The notes below the pieces were generated by a model. The model worked only from the letters and a program-made list of their open reading frames with translations. It ran no database searches and had not been told where the DNA came from. From NCBI GenBank assembly GCA_023438785.1, contig JAEXQJ010000268.1:1-33281 (forward strand): DNA of 33,281 bases. The letters run 5' to 3'. The position numbers were made by a program, and so were the translations under genes. Origin of the DNA: Pseudomonadota bacterium (GTDB lineage Bacteria; Myxococcota_A; Polyangia; Fen-1088). This document shows, one piece after another, positions 15,197-21,459 of this stretch (position 1 is its first letter; each line of letters starts with the position of its first letter).

Positions 15197-17403
15197 GGAT
15201 TGTCACCTTCGTACACGTAGGGGCGGACCTGTTTGAAGACCACTTGGCCTTCGCTGCTCAGCTTGAGCTCGATGTCGAGGCGCAGGGGCACCACGGACGC
15301 GTAGACCTGCGCGGCGAAATGGTCGTGGACGGCGAAGAGCAGACGTGAGACCTCTTCCAGCGCCGAAGCCGGCCACACCATGGTCCCGTCCGGCACGCGA
15401 TTGGAATACGTCAGGATGCGCGTCTCCGTCGCGACCGGCGGCACTCCCACCCGGCGAAAAGTCAGCAACTCGGCAACCGCCGTGGGGTCCTCGGGCTGCA
15501 CGACGCTCTCCGTCCCCGCCTGCGAGTTCAAGCGGTACAGGGGCAGCCCGTCGTCGACCTGCAGATTGGTCACGGCCACGGCGCTTGCCCGCTCCTCGAC
15601 AAAGGACAGCGTCACCGCGATGCCCATCTGAGCCAAACGGTGATCGATTCCGTAGTACTCGCGCTCGTCGAAGGCGCGCTCGTTCCACAGGGACGCCCAC
15701 ACCTTCCTGATCGCGTCCGACAGCGGCTTCTCCTCGGTCGTATCATCGACGAGATCATCGATGATCGCGTTGAGCCAGGTTCGCTCGGGATGTGCCGCCA
15801 ACTCGGCTTGGCGAGCCGCGAGCTCGGCCTGCAGAGACGCCTGCTCGTGCGCGCTCAGACAGCGAGACGGGCCTGCCTGGTCGCCATCCACTTCGTCGGC
15901 GTAGCACCCAGTCTTGGATTCATAGAGCCCGGCGCCCGTGAAGGCGTCCAGGTCCTCCACGTTGGTGCTCGAGCGGAATCGGAGACGTTGCCCGAGCGCC
16001 GCCTCTCCCAGGCTGGAACGAACCGCGGCCGCCAGATCGTCGAGCCACGCCGCCGGAAACGCCGCGGCTCGCATGCGCGAGCGCAGATCCTTGAGGCGGG
16101 AACGCTTGTAGGAGGCGTCCGAGCGCATGCGCGTATCGCCCGCGATTTCGTCGACCAGCGCCGCGAGGCCCGCCTGCGCCATGAACGCCTGATAGCGCGC
16201 AAACGGTATCGCTAAGCCCTCGTTGCGATTGGCCGGGCCGAGCAGGTGAACCAACTCGGCGAGATTTGCCGCCTTCACGCCGAACGCATCCGCATTGGCC
16301 GCCCGGAGATCACGGAAGGAGGAGAGTGCCGTAAGGGCAAAGTTGGCAACGGGTGGCCGGACCTGCGGGCGGTGAGCGGACCAGAAGGCTTGCGCATCGG
16401 CAAGGGTGGCCGGCTCGAGGACGAAGTGATCCGCGTTCACGACCAGATGAACCAAAAAGCCGTCGAGGATTTGCACCCACCGCGTCTCGTAGATCCCGGG
16501 AACGGTCACGTTGGGAATGTGCTTTTCGCCAAGCCGGAGATTCACGTGGCCCAGCTCATTCTGCGGGTTGCGGGTGATGAGCCCGGCCACGAGGGAAATG
16601 TCGTTAGGCGCGCTCTCCACCACGACAACGTCGCGCGGGCCATAGTCCACCAGCGCACTTCCTTTCGAGAGCACGCGCAAGGTCCCATAGCCCTCGCCGT
16701 GGGCGTGCGGAAGAAAGGCTACTCCCTGTGTGAGCTCCGAGGGAAGCAAGCAAGCGACACCGGCGCTGAGGAGTTGCTCTCGGTGTTCCCGGACGAGGCC
16801 TTCCAGCTCTGGCGTGTCGGGGACAAACACCAACAACGCGCTGGAAAAAGGCGCACACGCCGACAGCTCCTTCAGGACCTCGGCGATGGCCGCGCCATCC
16901 ACGCTGCCCGTCTCGCCGTAGATCGAATAACTGATGATCCCGGCCTGCTTCGACACGGGATGGATGACCGTGGGCCACGTCTTCAGCGCCCCCGCCCAGA
17001 GCTGTCTCGTCCCCTTGCGGGTCACCAGTGACGTGTACGCATCGAACGGCAACCCGGCGTACATGGGCAAGCTCTGAAGGAACTGCAGATGCCACGAGTA
17101 GCGACGGGTGTTCTGGAAGACGCACGCCGCACCCTCGGGGAGTGCCGTCGACCGACCTTCGAGCGCGGCCAAATACTTCACCTCGCCCAAGGCGGCCATG
17201 GCGGCGTAGTCCTCGGGCGACGCGAGGGCGGTCAGGTAGGACGCCTCGACGGGGCCGTCTGGTGCATCAGCACGGGCATCACCGGGGCCATCGTCAGCGG
17301 CGTCTGGGTTCCCCGCGTCGACCGGAGCCGAGTGATCGCTGCATCCAAGGGAAACGAGCGCGACGGCCACGCTCATGGCCGCATGAGAGGCTCGGCTCAA
17401 CAT
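15193..17403 (-). CDS. Predicted exported lipoprotein with PEP-synthase/glucan-water-dikinase-like phosphohistidine and ATP-binding domains
   Basis: 736 aa. The N-terminus (about 1-20) looks like a signal peptide ending SLGC (Cys21), followed by an Asp/Ala/Gly/Pro-rich linker (22-52) as in other lipoproteins here. Residues about 55-235 are an unassigned domain. About 255-305 resemble a phosphohistidine swivelling domain: DISLVAGLITRNPQNELGHV with candidate His286. About 365-730 resemble the pyruvate-phosphate-dikinase ATP-binding domain: FGVKAANLAEL (Lys377), FRSSTNVEDL (Arg477, Glu483, Asp484), DIEL (Glu712) and KQVRP (Gln725, Arg727). The order, His domain before ATP domain, is that of glucan water dikinases, not of PEP synthase; no PEP/pyruvate barrel is present. 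Key residues look intact, so loss of activity is not obvious. Substrate and true location are unknown. Confidence 0.82.
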   Translation of the reverse strand: MLSRASHAAMSVAVALVSLGCSDHSAPVDAGNPDAADDGPGDARADAPDGPVEASYLTALASPEDYAAMAALGEVKYLAALEGRSTALPEGAACVFQNTRRYSWHLQFLQSLPMYAGLPFDAYTSLVTRKGTRQLWAGALKTWPTVIHPVSKQAGIISYSIYGETGSVDGAAIAEVLKELSACAPFSSALLVFVPDTPELEGLVREHREQLLSAGVACLLPSELTQGVAFLPHAHGEGYGTLRVLSKGSALVDYGPRDVVVVESAPNDISLVAGLITRNPQNELGHVNLRLGEKHIPNVTVPGIYETRWVQILDGFLVHLVVNADHFVLEPATLADAQAFWSAHRPQVRPPVANFALTALSSFRDLRAANADAFGVKAANLAELVHLLGPANRNEGLAIPFARYQAFMAQAGLAALVDEIAGDTRMRSDASYKRSRLKDLRSRMRAAAFPAAWLDDLAAAVRSSLGEAALGQRLRFRSSTNVEDLDAFTGAGLYESKTGCYADEVDGDQAGPSRCLSAHEQASLQAELAARQAELAAHPERTWLNAIIDDLVDDTTEEKPLSDAIRKVWASLWNERAFDEREYYGIDHRLAQMGIAVTLSFVEERASAVAVTNLQVDDGLPLYRLNSQAGTESVVQPEDPTAVAELLTFRRVGVPPVATETRILTYSNRVPDGTMVWPASALEEVSRLLFAVHDHFAAQVYASVVPLRLDIELKLSSEGQVVFKQVRPYVYEGDNP

Positions 17404-17573
17404 CGGGCTCGCTCGGACGCAAGAAGCATTCCACGGCCCTGTTGGACGGAGGCGGAGCGAATCGTGGCTGATGACGCCGATTCACTCCTCAGATTTTCGA
17501 GGAGCCTCGGTGATTTCCGAGGACCCCGACCGCCGCCGCGCGCCGCGAGCCGTCCCGGCCTGCTGGGCTTGCG
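17404..17573. other. Intergenic region between argH and the dikinase-like lipoprotein gene
   Basis: 170 bp on the path of minus-strand transcription. It holds two adjacent hairpins (17485-17522) close to the end of argH. The remaining ~80 bp before the lipoprotein start contains only a weak sigma-54-like GG-N10-GC element, placed too near the start codon to trust. Confidence 0.4.
17485..17522 (-). terminator. Tandem hairpins downstream of argH
   Basis: ctcctc (17485-17490) pairs with gaggag (17499-17504) around an 8-base loop. Immediately adjacent, cctcgg (17505-17510) pairs with ccgagg (17517-17522) around a 6-base loop. They lie about 50 bases after the argH stop. The stems are short, but the back-to-back arrangement is unlikely by chance and fits a terminator between argH and the next gene. 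Confidence 0.5.
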
Positions 17574-18986
17574 TCAGACCTCGAAGCCCAGCGTCTTCAG
17601 CTCGGCCTCCAGGCGAGCCGCCTCGTGGAGAACCTGGCTCGGGGCGGGGCCGCCCACGACGGTGCGGCTGGCGACGGCGCGCGTGGGGCTCAGCGCGATC
17701 AGGCAGGCGGCATTGAGCTCCGGGGCGATGCTGGGCAGCTCGGCCTCGGGAACGTCGCGCAGCGAGACGCCTTGTTGTTCGGCGTAGCGGACCAGGCTGC
17801 CCACGATCTCGTGTGCCCGCCGGAACGGCACGCCTTCGCGCACCAGGTGCTCGGCCAGATCGGTGGCGCCCAGGGCGGGATCGCCGGCCGCCTCCTTCAT
17901 GCGCTCGACGTTGAATTCCAGGCCGGCCAACAGGCGCGGCAGCACCCTCAGGCACAGGCGCGTGGTCTCGAGGGCGTCGTAGGTCGGCTCCTGGGTTTCC
18001 TGCAGATCCTTGTTGTAGGCCAGGGGCAGACCCTTGGAGACGGTGAGCAGGGCGACCAGATCGCCGATGAGGCGGCCTGGCTTTCCACGCAGCAATTCGG
18101 CGATGTCCGGGTTGCGCTTTTGCGGCATGAGCGAACTGCCCGAGCAATGGCCCTCGCCCAGGCGAACGAAGCCGAATTCGGTGGTCGACCAGAGGACCAA
18201 CTCCTCGCCCAGGCGGGAGAGGTGCACGCCCAGCAGCGCGCACGAGAAGGCCAGCTCGGCGCAGAAGTCTCGGTCGGATACGGCGTCCAGGCTGTTGTGG
18301 GTCGGCTCGCGGAAACCCAGGGCCCGCGAGGTCAGCTCGCGCTGGATGGGCAGCGAGGTGGCGGCCAGGGCGCCCGAGCCCAGCGGACACTCGGCGGCGC
18401 GGGCCGCCGCATCGGCGAAGCGGCCGCGGTCGCGCTTTAGCATCTCGGCGTAAGCCAGGAGATGGTGGCCCAGCGTGATGGCTTGTGCGCGCTGCAGGTG
18501 GGTGTAGCCGGGCAGCAAGGTGTTGGCGTGCTCGCGGGCGCGCCGGCACAGCACCACACGCGCCTGATCGATGGCCGTGATGATTTCGCTGGCCGCGGCC
18601 AAGGCGTACAGACGCATGTCCGTGGCGACCTGATCGTTGCGGCTGCGCGCCGTGTGCAGACGGCGTCCCGGATCGCCGATCAGCTCGATGAGCCGACTCT
18701 CGACGTTCATGTGAACGTCTTCCAGCGCCGGGTCCATGGTGCGCTCACCTCGGCTGAACTCGCCCGCCACCTGGTCCAGACCCGCCACGATCTGGTCGGC
18801 GTCGTCCTTCGAGATCAGGCCCACCGAGGCCAACATGCGCGCGTGGGCTTGGCTGCCGCGGACGTCATCGCGCAGCAGCCGGCGGTCGAAGTCGACGCTG
18901 GCGTTGAGGGCTGCCGCCGCCTCGTCCATCGCTCCGCTGAACCTGGCGCCGCGGCCACCTGCTTTGGGCTTCTTGGGGTCGGTCAT
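17574..18986 (-). CDS. argH: Argininosuccinate lyase
   Basis: 470 aa, the usual family length. Cleaves argininosuccinate to arginine and fumarate, the last step of arginine synthesis, in the cytoplasm. Visible hallmarks: DVHMNVESRLIELIG (90-104), HTARSRNDQVATD (111-123), the THLQRAQ loop with catalytic-type His163, and the fumarase/lyase signature GSSLMPQKRNPD (283-294) with the catalytic serine. The N-terminal ~12 residues are basic and poorly conserved, then GARFSGAMDEAA begins the family core. ATG 18986 is the natural start, although its Shine-Dalgarno sequence is poor. It lies 70 bp downstream of the Fic-like gene on the same strand; no other arginine gene is in the window. Confidence 0.96.
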   Translation of the reverse strand: MTDPKKPKAGGRGARFSGAMDEAAAALNASVDFDRRLLRDDVRGSQAHARMLASVGLISKDDADQIVAGLDQVAGEFSRGERTMDPALEDVHMNVESRLIELIGDPGRRLHTARSRNDQVATDMRLYALAAASEIITAIDQARVVLCRRAREHANTLLPGYTHLQRAQAITLGHHLLAYAEMLKRDRGRFADAAARAAECPLGSGALAATSLPIQRELTSRALGFREPTHNSLDAVSDRDFCAELAFSCALLGVHLSRLGEELVLWSTTEFGFVRLGEGHCSGSSLMPQKRNPDIAELLRGKPGRLIGDLVALLTVSKGLPLAYNKDLQETQEPTYDALETTRLCLRVLPRLLAGLEFNVERMKEAAGDPALGATDLAEHLVREGVPFRRAHEIVGSLVRYAEQQGVSLRDVPEAELPSIAPELNAACLIALSPTRAVASRTVVGGPAPSQVLHEAARLEAELKTLGFEV

Positions 18987-19056
18987 GGGAGGCGCACACT
19001 AACTCAATCCAAGCGGGCTGAGCAGGCGCTCGGCTGAGGGCGGCTCGGGCGGCGGG

Positions 19057-19824
19057 TTAGCTGGCCCGCCGAATCCTCAACCCGGAGAGCTCCTCGAAAA
19101 AGCGCGCCGTGGTGTCGATGCTGTTCTCCAGGGACTCGAGGATAAGGTTGAGCAGCCCCTCATTTTCGTGGCGCAGCACCTCGTAGTAGCGCTGGCGATC
19201 AATCGAGTGCACCACGGCGGGCAGGTAGCCCTTGCGGATCAGGATGTAGTTGGTCAGGAGGCGCGCGACCTTGCCCGAGCTCTGGGTCCACGGATACGCC
19301 TGCAGGAGCATGAGTTGCAGCCTCACTGCTGCCACGACGGGGTGCTGGCTGGCGAAGTCGGCCGACGTCATCCAGTCCTCCATCTTGCGCATCTTCGGGG
19401 CGATTTTCTCGGGCGGCGCGATCTCGTGATAGTAGAGCCGGTGCAGCGGGTTCTCCTTGCGGTACGCGCAACCCTTGGCCGCCGCATCGGGCGTGACCAT
19501 GGCGTACAGCTTGCGCACCAGCTCCAGGTCGACCGCGGGTGGCTTCTTGGCCCCCGCCGCCTCACGAACGAAGTCCACCGCCAGCTTGTGGCTTTTGACC
19601 TCCTCGTACATGGGGATCAGCGAGACATCGCTGATGATCCGCTGGTCGATGGCGGCCTTGAGCTCGGAGTACGACAGCACCACGCCTTCCAGCGCGCAGT
19701 CATGGAAGATCCAAGAGACGTCCAGCTTCTCCTGGTAGTCCTTGGTCACTCTGTCCGGGAAGCCCTCCATCTTAGAACGCAAAGCTTCCATCTTGGCGTC
19801 GAGCGCAAACAACCTAGCTTCCAT
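19057..19824 (-). CDS. Fic-fold protein with a destroyed catalytic motif (pseudo-Fic)
   Basis: 255 aa. ATG 19824 has AAGGAG eight bases upstream and is preferred over the GTG at 19830, which is too close to that site. The Fic fold is supported by HDCALEGVVLSYSELKAAI (41-59), which resembles the inhibitory-helix region of Fic proteins; by GCAYRKENPLH (118-128), like the usual G-x-Y-R hairpin; and by the helix pair after the active site (ARLLTNYILIRKGYLPAVV, then DRQRYYEVL). The core that is normally HPFx[DE]GNGRxxR reads YPWTQSSGKVAR (177-188): catalytic His is Tyr, the acidic metal ligand is Gln, Asn is Ser and the first Arg is Lys. The rest of the fold is well kept, so this looks like a maintained non-catalytic or repurposed protein, not a decaying gene. 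AMPylation is not expected. It lies upstream of argH; function unknown. Confidence 0.82.
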   Translation of the reverse strand: MEARLFALDAKMEALRSKMEGFPDRVTKDYQEKLDVSWIFHDCALEGVVLSYSELKAAIDQRIISDVSLIPMYEEVKSHKLAVDFVREAAGAKKPPAVDLELVRKLYAMVTPDAAAKGCAYRKENPLHRLYYHEIAPPEKIAPKMRKMEDWMTSADFASQHPVVAAVRLQLMLLQAYPWTQSSGKVARLLTNYILIRKGYLPAVVHSIDRQRYYEVLRHENEGLLNLILESLENSIDTTARFFEELSGLRIRRAS

Positions 19825-19866
19825 GGGCACCGCTCCTTCCAGGCTCGTCTTTGACGGGACACGACG

Positions 19867-19893
19867 ATTGCATCAAAAGAACCCTTTAGTCAA
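19867..19893 (-). promoter_or_regulatory. Possible sigma-70-type promoter for the Fic-like gene
   Basis: On the minus strand TTGACT (19893-19888) is followed after 15 bp by TGCAAT (19872-19867), preceded by an extended TGA. The site is 43 bp before the start codon, in the most A/T-rich stretch of the gap. The short spacer lowers confidence. Confidence 0.35.
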
Positions 19894-20051
19894 GCGTAGT
19901 TAGGTGCTTTGAGCCCCATCTTTTATGTGAGCTGGAATACGTTCTGGAGCGCGAGATCGAGCCCGTCGGATGGGGCGACTCGTCTACCCCGCCGCCACGC
20001 CGCCCAGAGCCAATCTAGCTGCAATCATTGGGAAAAATCCCGGCACAAAAC

Positions 20052-20079
20052 TTGACAGGGGGGGGTGTGGCGGGATCAT
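20052..20079 (+). promoter_or_regulatory. Likely sigma-70-type promoter for the dcw cluster
   Basis: A perfect TTGACA (20052-20057), 16 bp, then gatcat (20074-20079; 4 of 6 matches to TATAAT). An A-rich patch lies just upstream (gggaaaaatcc, cacaaaac). The spacer begins with a run of eight G. It lies about 130 bp before rsmH, leaving a leader of about 125 nt. Confidence 0.45.
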
Positions 20080-20212
20080 GGGTCCCAGCCGCGGATCCGT
20101 GAGCGAGCCCGGCTATCCCCATGCCCGTTTTGCACCTCAACGAGACCGATTCCCCGATTGTCGGGCTGTTTAGCGCGATGCAGTCGGGCTCGGCTTGCCC
20201 GTGCGGGTGCTC

Positions 20213-21133
20213 ATGACCTCCGCGCCGCCGCTCATCCATGATCCGGTGTTGCTCGACGAAGCCCTGGGCTTCCTCAATCCCAACCCCTCGGGCATATACT
20301 GCGACGTCACGGTCGGAATGGGCGGACATGCGCGCGCCTTGCTCCAGCGTTGCGCCCCCGGGGGTCGCCTGGTGGGCATCGATCGGGATCAGGACGCGCT
20401 CGAGCTGGCCCGCGAGAACCTGGCTCCGTTCGGTGATCGGGCGACTTTGGTCCACGCTCCCTTCTCGCGTCTGCGCGCCGTGCTCGGAGAGGCCAACGCC
20501 CTGCCGCTCGACGGCTGCATTGCCGATCTGGGCGTTTCGTCGTTCCAGCTCGATCGAGCCGAGCGCGGGTTCTCGTTCCGCCGCACGGGTCCCCTGGACA
20601 TGCGTATGGACCAGACCACGGGCGAGGACGCGGCCAGCTTTCTGCAAAGGGTCGAGGAAGAAGAACTGGAGGCCATCCTGCGCGATCTGGGCGAGGAGCG
20701 CTTCTCGCGCCGGATCGCCCGGGCCGTCGTGGAGACGCGCGGTCGCGAGGACTTGTCGACCACGGGCGCGCTGGCGGCGCTGGTGGCGCGGGTCATTCCC
20801 TATCGGGAGCGCGGCAAGGATCCGGCCACGCGTGTCTTTCAGGCCCTGCGCATCGCCATCAACGACGAGCTGGGCCAGCTCGAACAGTTCCTGCAGGACG
20901 CGCCCGCCTGTCTCAAGCCGGGGGCTCGCCTGGTGGTCATCTCGTTTCATTCGCTCGAGGACCGCATGGTCAAACGGCGCTTCCGGGCCCTGGGCGGCAA
21001 ACAGGCCGAGCCGGGCCAGCCGCACCTGCGCATCCTGACCAAGCACGTGGTGACGGCCGGCGAGGTCGAGCTGGCGCGCAATCCACGCTCCCGGTCGGCC
21101 AAGCTGCGCGCGGTGGAGAGGTTGCCCTCGTGA
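20213..21133 (+). CDS. rsmH: 16S rRNA (cytosine-N4)-methyltransferase RsmH (MraW)
   Basis: 306 aa from ATG 20213. Methylates N4 of a cytosine in the 16S rRNA decoding region, using S-adenosylmethionine. Seen: HDPVLLDEAL (9-18), the SAM-binding DVTVGMGGHARALL (31-44), LVGIDRDQDAL (53-63), IADLGVSSFQLD, a GFSFRRTGPLDMRMD stretch and the C-terminal SFHSLEDRMVKRRF, all RsmH hallmarks. Upstream TTG (20195) and GTG (20201, 20207) codons are in frame; the ATG is chosen because the conserved sequence starts just after it, but the Shine-Dalgarno sequence is weak. It is the first gene of the division cluster; its stop overlaps the ftsL start (GTGA). Confidence 0.95.
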   Translation: MTSAPPLIHDPVLLDEALGFLNPNPSGIYCDVTVGMGGHARALLQRCAPGGRLVGIDRDQDALELARENLAPFGDRATLVHAPFSRLRAVLGEANALPLDGCIADLGVSSFQLDRAERGFSFRRTGPLDMRMDQTTGEDAASFLQRVEEEELEAILRDLGEERFSRRIARAVVETRGREDLSTTGALAALVARVIPYRERGKDPATRVFQALRIAINDELGQLEQFLQDAPACLKPGARLVVISFHSLEDRMVKRRFRALGGKQAEPGQPHLRILTKHVVTAGEVELARNPRSRSAKLRAVERLPS

Positions 21134-21459
21134 CGGCGCGGAACCCGCCGTCCAAGGCCGTGGTCGACCCGCGTGGTGGCGGCCTGGCGGTGATCGTCTT
21201 CGTCATCTTGGGCCTGACCCTGGGTGCGCTGGGCCACGTGGCCGTGCACGCCAAGCGGCTGGAGGTGGCGCTGGCCCTGGGCAACGAGGAGCGTATCCAC
21301 CGCGAGCTGGAGGAGCAGCGCCGTCACCTGGAGATCGAGATCGGCATGCTGAAGGATCCGAGCCGGGTCATCCGCATCGCGCGCGAAAGTCTGAACATGG
21401 GGCCGCCCACGCCGGAGGACATCAAACCGCTCGGCAAGCCGCGAAGGGCAGGGCCCTGA
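21130..21459 (+). CDS. ftsL: Cell division protein FtsL
   Basis: 109 aa. A short cytoplasmic N-terminus, one membrane helix (about 18-38, LAVIVFVILGLTLGALGHVA), then a periplasmic coiled coil (about 45-80, with RIHRELEEQRRHLEIEIGML) and LKDPSRVIRIARESLNMGPP, typical of FtsL. It has no enzymatic role; in the family it links FtsB/FtsQ to the FtsW-FtsI synthase. The sequence is weakly conserved, so the call rests mainly on topology and on the place between rsmH and ftsI. The GTG start at 21130 overlaps the rsmH stop (GTGA); the stop overlaps the ftsI ATG (TGATG). Confidence 0.88.
   Translation: MTARNPPSKAVVDPRGGGLAVIVFVILGLTLGALGHVAVHAKRLEVALALGNEERIHRELEEQRRHLEIEIGMLKDPSRVIRIARESLNMGPPTPEDIKPLGKPRRAGP

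Larger units (their letters stand above)
19825..20212. other. Divergent intergenic region between the Fic-like gene and the dcw cluster
   Basis: 388 bp. The part near the Fic-like gene (about 19860-19930) is noticeably A/T-rich for this genome, consistent with a minus-strand promoter. The part near 20050-20080 has a TTGACA element pointing toward rsmH. No mraZ gene, no convincing MraZ-box repeat and no RNA gene were seen. A minus-strand open frame through this area has no supporting features. Confidence 0.5.

Noticed and set aside
17418..17433. A sigma-54-like element (GG-N10-GC, minus strand) before the dikinase-like lipoprotein gene
   Set aside because: The spacing is right, but the start codon at 17403 would fall about five bases after the predicted transcription start, leaving no room for a ribosome-binding site, and several other consensus positions differ.
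20015..21046. A 343-codon minus-strand frame covering rsmH and part of the upstream gap
   Set aside because: Mostly antisense to rsmH, with no motif; the portion in the gap has no independent support.
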